DNA of 40,063 nucleotides. Origin: Bryobacterales bacterium. Lineage in GTDB: Bacteria; Acidobacteriota; Terriglobia; Bryobacterales; Bryobacteraceae. Positions 1 to 8,804 of the stretch are shown piece after piece. The stretch is from NCBI GenBank assembly GCA_020847315.1, contig JADLCF010000035.1, forward strand, positions 1-40,063. The letters run 5' to 3'. A model generated the notes under the pieces. The model was not told where the DNA came from. It was given only the letters and a program-made list of their open reading frames with translations, and did not search any database. Positions within the stretch are counted from its first letter, which is position 1; each line of letters starts with the position of its first letter. The translations under genes were made by a program, and so were the position numbers.

Positions 1-1785
1 CAGCGCTTGCAACAATCGGCCGGGCTGGCGGCCTCCGTGGCGGGGCTCTTCTGGGGAAATCAGGTGGCGCTTTACGCGGGCGGGGCGGCGCTGTTTCTGA
101 ATCTGCGCGGCATGCTGTTCCCCGGTTCGGAGTTCCGCTCCGCCCTGATGCAGACAGGCGCGGAGCAGCGCATGACGCTGTGCAGCAAGGAAACGGAGCG
201 GCGTTCGCGCACGCGGGTCGGCTACCTGTGGGCCTCCCGCATTCCCGATAGCGCGGCGCCCGGCATCACGCTCAAGCAGCAGAGCCAACTGGGCGCTGGA
301 TTGCCTTCCACCGTTCCGGTTACGATTTCTGACGCGAAGCTATGGAGATTCGTGAATCGCACGCAGGATTGGAAGCTGGTTTCGACCGATGGCCGCGAGG
401 AGTATCCAATTGAGGTGACGCCCGATATCAACGCGGGCGCGCTGCGTTTTACTCCGCCCGCGGGCATGGAAGAGGGAGAGTACAAACTGGCGGGGCGTTG
501 GGATTGGACGGCGCTTCGCCCGAATGGGTCCATCCATGTGCATCGCGTGCCGGAAGGATCCGTCGCGCGCATTGCCGCAAGCGCGCGCGGAAAGCTTGTC
601 GACCGGGCGGCCAATGTTGAGTTGGAACTCGAAGGCGCGAACTTCCGCTTCGTGGAACAAGCCGCGATTGTCCGCAAGGACGACCCCTATGCCACTCCCC
701 GCACGGTTCCGTTCCGGATGGCTGGGGGGGCGGGTGCGGATGCATCCCATCTCTTTGTTCTTCTGAATGGAGAGCCATTGCGGCGGGGAGAATATCGCCT
801 GACGTTGAAGCAGACAGGCGGTAAGGAGCTTTCCGTGGATGTGCCGGTGATGCCGGAGCCCCCCTCGCTCAGCGGTCTCCCCTTGCGGCTGAACCGGGGT
901 TCGGTGAAGCAGCGGGTGGTGCTGCAAGGCACGCATCTGGAGTTGATCGATAGCGTGGAAACGCCGGGGGTCGCCTGGGCGCGTTCCACCATCAACGCCG
1001 GCGAGACGGCATTCGAAGGGACCGTCAATGATGGTGTCGAGGAAGGCACCCGCCTCGACCTGCGCATCAAGCTCAAGGATCGCCCGGACCCCCTCACATT
1101 GGCGGGCGCGGTGGAAGTGCTTGGCCCGCTCCCTGCGATCGTGAATAGCCGCATCGCCTACCAGCAGGAGAGCGGCATCGCGCTTCGCGAAGGGGAACTG
1201 GCGCTGGGTTCGCTCGTCACGGCGCTGATCGACGTCCGGCACGGAAGTCCCCGGCAGACATTGCTTCTCAACTGCGCCAATGCCCCCGCGCAATCGGAGG
1301 CGCTCTCTTTGCGGGCGGGGGAAAGCCAGAGCGATGTGCGCTTGCAATCGTCAAACTCGGAGAGCCTTTATCTCACGTTCGACCCAGGAAGGATCGGCCA
1401 GAACGGTTGCGAAGTGCTGGCGCGCGTACGCACGGCCAATGGGGAATCCGGCCCCGCGGCGCTCGGGCGCGTGGTGCGTCTCCCGAGAATTGAAGCGATG
1501 TCGCTGAGCGATGAACTCGTGGGAGAGAACCAGTTCGCGGGCTCGATTAGCGGGGAGGACCTGGAGGCGATCGCGCGCGTCGGGTGGAACGCGAGCGAGG
1601 GCGTTCCGGTCACGGCGGTTCCGCGCCCGCGCGACGGAGACAGCCGCAAGCAGCAGTTGCGCATCGCCCTGCCGTGGCCCGCGCCCAGCCCGCGCGCTCC
1701 TCTCTTCATCTGGCTCTACAACGAGAGCGAAGGCCGCCAGACGACGGCGCGGTTGGGCGCCTCGCCGCCGCCCAGCGGATTCTAG
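1..1785 (+). CDS. Hypothetical secreted/Ig-like repeat protein, 5'-truncated by window edge
   Basis: The reading frame is open from the first base, so the gene begins upstream and 594 C-terminal residues are visible. A glycine/alanine-rich hydrophobic stretch lies at about residues 5-35 of the visible part. The rest is a long beta-rich, low-cysteine region with repeated short modules of the kind seen in IPT/Ig-like secreted proteins (for example around the segments beginning 'PSLSGLPLRL' and 'PRIEAMSLSD'). I recognise no enzyme motif. The end is Pro/Ser rich. Its TAG stop shares the palindrome CTAG with the stop of the convergent AddA-like gene. The style fits the large extracellular proteins common in Acidobacteriota, but the function is unknown. 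Confidence is high that it is coding, because the frame is long and uses GC-rich third positions, and low for any role. Confidence 0.75.
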   Translation, partial: QRLQQSAGLAASVAGLFWGNQVALYAGGAALFLNLRGMLFPGSEFRSALMQTGAEQRMTLCSKETERRSRTRVGYLWASRIPDSAAPGITLKQQSQLGAGLPSTVPVTISDAKLWRFVNRTQDWKLVSTDGREEYPIEVTPDINAGALRFTPPAGMEEGEYKLAGRWDWTALRPNGSIHVHRVPEGSVARIAASARGKLVDRAANVELELEGANFRFVEQAAIVRKDDPYATPRTVPFRMAGGAGADASHLFVLLNGEPLRRGEYRLTLKQTGGKELSVDVPVMPEPPSLSGLPLRLNRGSVKQRVVLQGTHLELIDSVETPGVAWARSTINAGETAFEGTVNDGVEEGTRLDLRIKLKDRPDPLTLAGAVEVLGPLPAIVNSRIAYQQESGIALREGELALGSLVTALIDVRHGSPRQTLLLNCANAPAQSEALSLRAGESQSDVRLQSSNSESLYLTFDPGRIGQNGCEVLARVRTANGESGPAALGRVVRLPRIEAMSLSDELVGENQFAGSISGEDLEAIARVGWNASEGVPVTAVPRPRDGDSRKQQLRIALPWPAPSPRAPLFIWLYNESEGRQTTARLGASPPPSGF

Positions 1786-4700
1786 GCGGTTCGCGTGAGC
1801 GGCGCCACGATCCACTGCTCCCGCAGGTCTTGCAGGGGGAAGTAGAGCGTCACCGTCACTGGCTCCGCGCGTTCACGCTGCAGCAGGCGGGCGTAGCGTT
1901 CCCCCTGCTCTTCATACACGGCGCGCTGCTCGCGAAGAAATCGCGCCGGCTCCTCCACCGCCGCTTCCACGAGCTTGAAATCGACCACATGCAAGGCCTT
2001 GGCTGCGTCGCGAAAGAGCCTGTCAATCCTGGCCGTCTTCCATTTCCCGTCTTCGAAAAAGCCAACTGTCTGTTCCGATCGCACCTCGCGATGTTCGGGA
2101 TGAAATACCCATTCGCCAATGGAAGATCGCGCGGTAGCCTCCAGCGCGTCGAGCACGCGCGAGGCAACCTCTTCCATCCGAGGCTCGGCGGGCAACAGCC
2201 TCTGTAACTCATCAAGCACGAGCGGCAGCAGGCCCGCGCGATTGGAGGCGGCCAGCACCAGCGCCTCACGCGAGCCCGCGCGTTCCATGAACCGGTGGAA
2301 CACGGTTCCAGCAGCGGTCTCCGCGGTTTCAAACACGCTGGATGGAGGTGCGGATCGCCCCACGCTCGCGGCTGCGGCTTCCCGCCCGCGTTCCACGGCC
2401 AGTTCCGGCAACTCCGCGGCAGCCAGTCTCCGCAGCATCGGATATGGCGCGGGCGATTCCGCAGAGGATGGCGTTTCCTTTGATCGCGCATCCCAGACCC
2501 TGGCGAATTCGCCTTCAAACTGCGGCCATAGCCTGCCGAGATAGGAGTCCCGCTTCGGTTGCAGTTCCTCCACGGTGGTGGCCATCTTCGGATCGATGGT
2601 GGCGAGCAGGTGGAGTTCCTCCTTGGCGCGTGTAAGCGCAACGTAGAGCACGCGCAGCCGCTCATGCTCTTCGCGGATGCCGCGCCGGTCGTGAAGCATG
2701 GCGCTTATGGGGGAGCGCGGTTCACCGGCCGCATGGCGGGCGGCGATCACCAGCGCTTGCGCAGGTTCGTCCGCTTCATCGCCGTCGAGCGGCACTTCCT
2801 CCCAGGAGAGCGGCGGCGTCTCACCCCTGCCGCGCCCGGCATTGAGATAGGGCAGGAAGACCACATCGAATTCAAGGCCTTTCGCTTTGTGAATGGTAAG
2901 CAATTGCAGGGTGTCCGGAGCCGACGGGTCCGGCGGCGCATAGAGCCGGGAAAGCGCTTCCTCCAGCGCTTCCGCATCCTTCAACTGATCGGCTTCATCG
3001 AGCTCGTTGAGCAGGCGTAGAAACTGTTTGGCGGCCATTCGCGAACGGGCATCCGCGTAATATCGCTCCGCGCCGCACCGCAGCCAAAGCGATTGCAGCA
3101 ATGCGGCGGCGGGCAGACGGCCTCGCCACTCCATCGCCTCTTCGAACAGGACTGATGTTCTGCGGAGCCGCATCCGTGCCTCGCCGCTCAGCTCGCAATC
3201 GAGTGCTCCCCCGCGCAGCACGCTCGAGAGCGTTGCCGTGCCTTTCGCCGACCGGGTGAGTGATTCCAACTCCGAAAGCGTCAGTGCGTTCCACGGCGCG
3301 CGCAACACGCTGAGCCAAGCTAAGCGGTTCTCCGGGCTTTCGATTGCATTCCACATCGCACGCAGATCCTGAACCGCCGGCAGGCTTCCGAGCGGCTCCA
3401 CGTCGATTGCCTGGAACCGCTGGCCGTTCGCGCTCAGGGCGCGGCCCACGACGTTCGCGTTCGCGCCTTTGCGGAAGAGGACACCGATCTTACGCGGCTT
3501 CGCGGGGTCCGGTTCATTCCGCCGCAGCCGCGCAATTTCCGCCGCGATCCACTCGGCCTCCGGTTCCAGCGAATCGCTCAAGAAGGCATGACACTGGACG
3601 CGGTCCGCGCGGGTTTCCTCCTCGGCGGGGTCGGGATAGGCGTCCGCATAGGCCACGGCCCCGGAAGCGGAATCGTGCGCTTCGGGAAAGTGGGGCCGCA
3701 GCCAGGCATTGAACGTTTCGATCAACGACCGGCGCGATCGGAAGTTGCGCTGCAATTGCAAGGTCCTGAGCGGCGGCAAGCCGGCTCCGCGGCCTTCCCA
3801 GGTACGCAGGAACAACTCGACGCGGGCATTGCGCCACCCGTAGATCGATTGCATCGGGTCGCCAACCAGAAAGAGTGTCCGGCCATCGCCCGGCGTCCAG
3901 TTCTCCGTGAGCTTGCGCACCAGCAGCATCTGCAGCGCGGAGGTGTCCTGGAACTCATCCACCAGTAGGTGCTGGATCTGCGCGTCCAGCCGTTCCGCCA
4001 GGAGAGTGGGGATGCCGGGGGAGGATTCGAGCGCGCTCGTGGCGCGAAGAGCCACCTCGGCAAAATCCGTTTCGCGGCGAAGCGCAAACTGCACGTGAAG
4101 CTCCGGCAGCAAGGCGCGCAGGAAGCGGAAGAGCGCTTCGAGCACGCGCCACTGGCCATCGGTATAGAAGGGATCCGGCAGTTCGCGAACGCGCGATAGC
4201 GCCGCCACGAAGCCGTCTTCCAATGCGAGTCTCGCGAGAAAGTTTCCCATGCGCTGCTTGAGTAGCTTCTCCTCCGTGGGGAAGCCCTCGCGCTTCGTGA
4301 TGGTTTTGCGCAGCGTCCCGTCGTTGGTCAAGAGCCACTTCCCGAGCACGCGCCATCGGGCAAGCCCGGCTGCGCTCGTTTCGGGCCAGCCCGAAAGGCT
4401 CGCGAGCCCTTCCGCCAAGGCGTGGCCGCTTTCCAACTGGCTCGCGGCGGCGCGCGCCAGCCAGACCAACTCCGCATCCAGCGCGCCAGGCGCCGTATCG
4501 CGCAGCCGCTCCAGATCCGGCTCGATCAGAAGCCGCAGGTTCTCTTCAAGCGCCGCGCGCAGGGCGTCCGGGCCGCCCTCGCCCAGCGGGTTCGCACCCA
4601 TCGCGGGCAGCCACTGGTCCCGCTTCTCGAGCAGCGTGAGCAAGGAACGCGAAGCGGATTCGAGGTTGTTGTCGAAGAGGCAGAGCAGGTCGATCAGCGA

Positions 4701-5192
4701 TTCGCGCGAATCGCCCGCGGCCATGGACCGCAGCGCTTCCCGCACGGCTGCGGCGTAGAGGGGAGCGGGCCGGGTGCTGACGGCGGGAGCAATGCCCAGC
4801 CGCGAGAGCGTGGGCAGCCGCCCCACGAGCGACGCCTCAAATGCATCGATCGTTTGAATCCGCAGGCGGCGGGGCGAATCGAGCACCTGCCAGCCCAGCT
4901 CGCGGTCTCGCGCAAGCGCGGCCAAGGCGAGTTCACGCGTCTCCCGGGCGTGGCCGCCGGCCGTTTCGCCGCCGCTAGATGCCTGGCGAAGCTCTCCCAG
5001 AACGCGCCCGCGCATTTCCGCCGCGGCCTTCCGCGTGAAGGTGATGGCGAGGATCTCTTCCGGCTCGTTCACCCGCGCCAGCAGCCGCAGGTAGCGTTGC
5101 GTGAGGAGGCTGGTCTTGCCGGAGCCCGCCGGGGCTTGCACCAGATAGCTCCCGTCCGGACGAATGGCGGATTCCCGTTGTCTTGCGTCCAT
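1782..5192 (-). CDS. AddA/RecB-like UvrD-family helicase-nuclease
   Basis: The 1136-residue product is a superfamily 1A helicase with a C-terminal nuclease, as in AddA, and would act in the cytoplasm on double-strand breaks. Visible motifs: Walker A APAGSGKT at residues 20-27; motif Ia TFTRKAAAEM; Walker B/motif II LVDEFQDT; motif III LVGDPMQSIYGWR; motif V LTIHKAKGLEFD; motif VI YVALTRAKE; and a PD-(D/E)XK nuclease near the end with IDR followed by VVDFK (D1071, K1073). Length is normal for AddA. Its ATG overlaps the TGA of the upstream nuclease gene by one base (TGATG), so the two are very likely translationally coupled and form one complex. I leave the symbol blank because the partner is the variant AddB type. 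The family call is near certain. Confidence 0.93.
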   Translation of the reverse strand: MDARQRESAIRPDGSYLVQAPAGSGKTSLLTQRYLRLLARVNEPEEILAITFTRKAAAEMRGRVLGELRQASSGGETAGGHARETRELALAALARDRELGWQVLDSPRRLRIQTIDAFEASLVGRLPTLSRLGIAPAVSTRPAPLYAAAVREALRSMAAGDSRESLIDLLCLFDNNLESASRSLLTLLEKRDQWLPAMGANPLGEGGPDALRAALEENLRLLIEPDLERLRDTAPGALDAELVWLARAAASQLESGHALAEGLASLSGWPETSAAGLARWRVLGKWLLTNDGTLRKTITKREGFPTEEKLLKQRMGNFLARLALEDGFVAALSRVRELPDPFYTDGQWRVLEALFRFLRALLPELHVQFALRRETDFAEVALRATSALESSPGIPTLLAERLDAQIQHLLVDEFQDTSALQMLLVRKLTENWTPGDGRTLFLVGDPMQSIYGWRNARVELFLRTWEGRGAGLPPLRTLQLQRNFRSRRSLIETFNAWLRPHFPEAHDSASGAVAYADAYPDPAEEETRADRVQCHAFLSDSLEPEAEWIAAEIARLRRNEPDPAKPRKIGVLFRKGANANVVGRALSANGQRFQAIDVEPLGSLPAVQDLRAMWNAIESPENRLAWLSVLRAPWNALTLSELESLTRSAKGTATLSSVLRGGALDCELSGEARMRLRRTSVLFEEAMEWRGRLPAAALLQSLWLRCGAERYYADARSRMAAKQFLRLLNELDEADQLKDAEALEEALSRLYAPPDPSAPDTLQLLTIHKAKGLEFDVVFLPYLNAGRGRGETPPLSWEEVPLDGDEADEPAQALVIAARHAAGEPRSPISAMLHDRRGIREEHERLRVLYVALTRAKEELHLLATIDPKMATTVEELQPKRDSYLGRLWPQFEGEFARVWDARSKETPSSAESPAPYPMLRRLAAAELPELAVERGREAAAASVGRSAPPSSVFETAETAAGTVFHRFMERAGSREALVLAASNRAGLLPLVLDELQRLLPAEPRMEEVASRVLDALEATARSSIGEWVFHPEHREVRSEQTVGFFEDGKWKTARIDRLFRDAAKALHVVDFKLVEAAVEEPARFLREQRAVYEEQGERYARLLQRERAEPVTVTLYFPLQDLREQWIVAPLTRTA

Positions 5193-7921
5193 CAGTCTCC
5201 GCCCTCCTCGTCACCGGCGCCCGCTCGAATGTGAGCCGCTTCGCCGATCCGGCAGAAAGGTTTCTGCTCGCAATACTTGCAGGTATCCTCTCCCTTCAAG
5301 GGGTCCACCGCCGCGAAGCCGTCGCGGAACTCACGCGTCAGGCGATCCACCGCCTCGCGGCTCCTCCGCACAAAGTCGATCCACCCCCCCTCCGGCTCCC
5401 CTTTCCGCTTGTTCCCGGCGAACCGGCCCGGCACATCATCACCATAGACTTCCCAGCCGGTCTCACCCGCCTTCAGGCAACCGAAGGCGATGGCGCTCAC
5501 CGCTTGCACCGCCGCCAGATAGAGCAGCAGTTGCGGCTGCTCCGGGCGGTCTCCATCCCACATCGATCGCTTCGCCCGCCCGGTCTTGTAGTCGATCAGC
5601 GCCAGGCTGTGATCGGCCAGTTGGTCAACGCGATCCGGGCGGATGCGCAACTCGATGCTGCCAAGATCCACCGTCTGGCGCCGCTCCGTCTCTAGAATCG
5701 TGAACGGCTGCCGCTGCTTTTCCAGTTCCAGCCAGTTCCCCAACAATTGGGAAAGGCGCAGGAACTCCGCCTCGAGTTGGGCATCGGCAAGCACATCCCC
5801 CTGGCCGGCGGGAAACTCAGCGAGCGCTTCGCGCACGCAGTCGCCGATGCGCCCGGCCAGCGCATCGGCGCCCAAGGCAAGTAGACCTTCCAGCGATCTC
5901 GTCTCCTTCCAGAAGAGTTCGAGCGCCCGGTGCGCGAACATTCCCTGATCCATGCGATTCATCAGGGGCAACTGGGGAAGTTCCGCGTCGCTGCCAAGGC
6001 GGGTGCGGGCAAACGCGCGGAAGGGGCAGGCAGCCTGGTCCGCCAGCACTTGCGAGCCGCGCTGCACGCGCTTCTCCGCCACCGGCAAGGCGCCGCTCCG
6101 CCAATCCTTCATTTCTTCGACCGTGGCGGGAGGGAGCGGCGCATCGGCCGGCGCGCCCTCCACAGCCGCAATCTCAATTTCCTGCCGGGCCGCAAGGGCG
6201 CGCAAGAGAGGGCTGGGCTCCAGTGTCTCCTGTTCTTCCCGCGCGTGATAACTCAGCACAATCCGGGGGGCGAGCCGCAGCATGCGCGCGAAACTCCGTC
6301 CGGCAAACTCCCGTTCCCGAAGGCTGTCGCAGCGCGGCAAACCCCGGCTGCGTTGCAGGCTGCGAGGAAGGAAGGGGTCCGGCTGCAAGGGGCGCGGCAG
6401 AACATCGTCGGTCAAACCGCAGACCCACACCGAATCAAAGCGAAGGCCGGTGACTTCAAACAGGCCCGCAACCAGAACCGGCTTAGGCGAGGATTCCGGC
6501 TGAAACGTGGCAGCCTCCAAGCGCCGCCGGAGGACGCGCTCGAACACACGGAACTCCATCCGCGAGCGGATCACGTCGAGTTCGGCGAGCGCGCCCAGTT
6601 CTTCGAGCACGCGCTGCCGGGTCTGAAACTCCGCGCTCGAGAGCGAGGGATCTCCGAGCCAGAGACACCGGACGCACAGCGCTCGCAACTGGGCCGCCCA
6701 CAGCGAGGGCGCGAAGTCTTCCGCCGCGTCGAATTCTTCCATCGCCGCGAGCGCGTTCTTCAAATGCGCAAGCGGCAAGCCCGCCCTTGTTTCGACTTCG
6801 ATGGCCGCTCTGTGCAACCGGTTGAGGGAGACATCCTCTCTGCGCTCCCGGTAAAGAACGGTTTCGAGCCGCGCGCGGGCATCCCGCTCCAATGCCGCCC
6901 TGGCGAAATAGGGTCCGCGCAGCAGCGCGCATGCATCATCGACGGCGCCCGCGCCTCGCAGGAAGGGCAGCATCGCGAGGAGGGCGCGCGCCACCGGGGT
7001 TGCCGCCAGCCGGCTGCCAAGACTCAGATGGAAGGGCCGGTCCGCGAGGGCATCGGGACTTGGGAACACTTCCGTGAGGAACGCATCATCGAAGACTTCC
7101 ATCACGAGAGGCCGCCGCGCCGCAAGATCCGGCACGACCACCGCGATGCGGCCGGAGGGGTTCTCTTCCAGCTCCCTCCTGGCCCAGGCAGCCGCAGCGC
7201 GCAACTCCACTTCCGCATCCGCCGCCCGCAGAATCGCTTGTGGGACGGTTTGGGCGCCAGCGGCGGGTTCGAGGAGCAATGTCTCTCGCGCCGCCGCTGC
7301 GGCCGCTTCGAGCAGCGACGCTTGCGCGGGCGTGGGTTCCTCAAAACCGGCAAGAATCAGGCGGCAGCCTTGCAGGGACGGCAGCGCCTCCACGCGCTTC
7401 GCAAGAAACTCCGCGAGGCGCGCCATCCGCACGAAGCGCCCGCGGCGGCACGCAGCCCGCACGCTGCCGTACCAATCCCGGAACACCGCGCTTTCCGTGT
7501 CCCGATCCCAGGCCGGATTGTCGAGGGGAATTCTGTACTCGTCCATGAGCGCCCCGCTCCGCAGACAGGCTTGGACGGTATCGTCGAGGAACAATGTCTG
7601 CTCGCCGGCGCCCGCGCTTCTCAGCGTTTGTTCCCACAACATCTCTTCCTGCGACTCGCTCAGCAGGGTAGCGCCCCGAAGCGTTTCGTCGCCGCTCAGG
7701 ACCGCCTGAAAGCGAAGCTCCTGCCAACTTCGCCGTAGCCACGTATCGAAGGGCATGATGCGAGGCAGCAGCGCGGCTCCACCCGCCGCGGTGTCCGCGA
7801 AACGAGTGGAAATTTCTCTCGCCAGCCGATTTCCCGCCGTCAGCAATAGATCCGATGGGGACGCTTGCGGAAGGTAGCCGTCGATCGAGAGAGAGGGCAG
7901 GCTTTCGAGGAAATCGGGCAT
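5192..7921 (-). CDS. AddB-like PD-(D/E)XK nuclease with iron-sulfur cluster ('probable DNA repair protein' type)
   Basis: This 909-residue protein matches the roughly 900-residue AddB-related family found beside AddA-like helicases. The C-terminal nuclease shows RPDRVDQL followed by ALIDYKTGRA, the D...DxK active-site pattern. Four cysteines (C632, then C881, C884, C890 in CKYCEQKPFC) are placed as in the AddB/Cas4 'iron staple' that holds a 4Fe-4S cluster. The N-terminus lacks a Walker A motif where Bacillus AddB has one; it reads LLLTAGNRLAREI instead, so the subunit probably does not hydrolyse ATP. The helicase-like middle part (for example VAGLFEVTGLRFDSVWVCGL) is retained. It lies 59 nt after the deacetylase gene and is coupled to the downstream AddA-like gene. 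The two subunits should form an end-resecting helicase-nuclease. Confidence 0.9.
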   Translation of the reverse strand: MPDFLESLPSLSIDGYLPQASPSDLLLTAGNRLAREISTRFADTAAGGAALLPRIMPFDTWLRRSWQELRFQAVLSGDETLRGATLLSESQEEMLWEQTLRSAGAGEQTLFLDDTVQACLRSGALMDEYRIPLDNPAWDRDTESAVFRDWYGSVRAACRRGRFVRMARLAEFLAKRVEALPSLQGCRLILAGFEEPTPAQASLLEAAAAAARETLLLEPAAGAQTVPQAILRAADAEVELRAAAAWARRELEENPSGRIAVVVPDLAARRPLVMEVFDDAFLTEVFPSPDALADRPFHLSLGSRLAATPVARALLAMLPFLRGAGAVDDACALLRGPYFARAALERDARARLETVLYRERREDVSLNRLHRAAIEVETRAGLPLAHLKNALAAMEEFDAAEDFAPSLWAAQLRALCVRCLWLGDPSLSSAEFQTRQRVLEELGALAELDVIRSRMEFRVFERVLRRRLEAATFQPESSPKPVLVAGLFEVTGLRFDSVWVCGLTDDVLPRPLQPDPFLPRSLQRSRGLPRCDSLREREFAGRSFARMLRLAPRIVLSYHAREEQETLEPSPLLRALAARQEIEIAAVEGAPADAPLPPATVEEMKDWRSGALPVAEKRVQRGSQVLADQAACPFRAFARTRLGSDAELPQLPLMNRMDQGMFAHRALELFWKETRSLEGLLALGADALAGRIGDCVREALAEFPAGQGDVLADAQLEAEFLRLSQLLGNWLELEKQRQPFTILETERRQTVDLGSIELRIRPDRVDQLADHSLALIDYKTGRAKRSMWDGDRPEQPQLLLYLAAVQAVSAIAFGCLKAGETGWEVYGDDVPGRFAGNKRKGEPEGGWIDFVRRSREAVDRLTREFRDGFAAVDPLKGEDTCKYCEQKPFCRIGEAAHIRAGAGDEEGGD

Positions 7922-7980
7922 GGGTCTTCGCGCGCTTCGTCTACTGGGGTTCGTGCACCACGATATCGCGAATCCGCGGT

Positions 7981-8799
7981 CTAAAGCAGTTGACGATAGC
8001 CGGAGAGGTGGATCGCGTTCGCTTGCAAGGCCGCTCTTACCTCATCAGCGCAGAGGGCCTCTAACTCGCGCTCCCTGCTTTCCTTGAGGCGCGTGCGGGC
8101 GGCAGACAGTTCGTTGCGGCAGAAGCCGGGATGCGTCATCCACTCGGTGACGCCTTCCGGCAACTCCGCCAGCAAACCCGCGAGATGCGCGGTCTCGAAG
8201 CGGCCGGTGACCTGGAAGCCCGCGAAATGGTCCGAGGCGCGGTACCCATTGGATTCGAGGATGCGGTGGAATCTCCCGCGCATCAACGAAAGACCGTTAG
8301 AGGTTTGCCGCTTCGAGAACGGGATTCGCGGCGATGCCGCGCCAAGCGGCAGATCGAAGGGCCTTCGGATGTACCGCACGCCATAGCGGCGGGCCACGTT
8401 CACGATGGCGTTGAGAACCGGCGGCAGCAGATGCGTATGCTTGTGCGCGTCGATATGCAGCGGAGCGATGCCCGCCTCCACGATGCGGCGCAGTTGCGCG
8501 TCGAGTTCGGCCTCGACATCCATCCTGCCCAGATAAATGGCGGCCGCCAGCTTGGCGATGCTTTCGGGTAGCGGCCGGTGCGGCGCGGCCAGCGAGCAGC
8601 CATCGCCCACGAGAACGAAATGACAGCCCACATCGAGCGTAGGATTCTCGTGGGCAAGGCGCACGGCGTGGTCGAACGCGCCGCCGTTCGCCATCAGGGT
8701 AGTGGCGGTGAGGATGCCGTTGCGATGCGCATGCGCGATGCCCTCGTTCACATCCCGCGTAAAGCCGAAATCGTCCGCGTTGACGATGAGAGTCTTCAC
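7981..8799 (-). CDS. ChbG/HpnK (YdjC) family carbohydrate deacetylase
   Basis: The 272-residue product starts with the family signature IVNADDFG (D9-D10), has H60 after DVGC, and the histidine-rich metal site HIDAHKHTH at 115-123. These are the expected positions for the metal-dependent N-deacetylase fold of YdjC/ChbG and of the hopanoid-associated HpnK. The spacing and the ILTATTLMANG segment look closer to HpnK than to chitobiose ChbG, but I cannot separate them without a tree. It starts five bases after the stop of the MCE protein gene, so it belongs to the Mla-type operon. That context suggests deacetylation of an envelope glycolipid or hopanoid-linked sugar rather than chitin oligosaccharide use. 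The substrate is inference; the family is clear. Confidence 0.88.
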   Translation of the reverse strand: MKTLIVNADDFGFTRDVNEGIAHAHRNGILTATTLMANGGAFDHAVRLAHENPTLDVGCHFVLVGDGCSLAAPHRPLPESIAKLAAAIYLGRMDVEAELDAQLRRIVEAGIAPLHIDAHKHTHLLPPVLNAIVNVARRYGVRYIRRPFDLPLGAASPRIPFSKRQTSNGLSLMRGRFHRILESNGYRASDHFAGFQVTGRFETAHLAGLLAELPEGVTEWMTHPGFCRNELSAARTRLKESRERELEALCADEVRAALQANAIHLSGYRQLL

Positions 8800-8804
8800 G
8801 GCGG

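Noticed and set aside
5930-7738. Long plus-strand frame (602 residues) opposite the AddB-like gene
   Set aside because: It is very rich in Arg, Gln and His, has no domain, and lies wholly antisense to a gene with clear motifs. High GC content creates such shadows.
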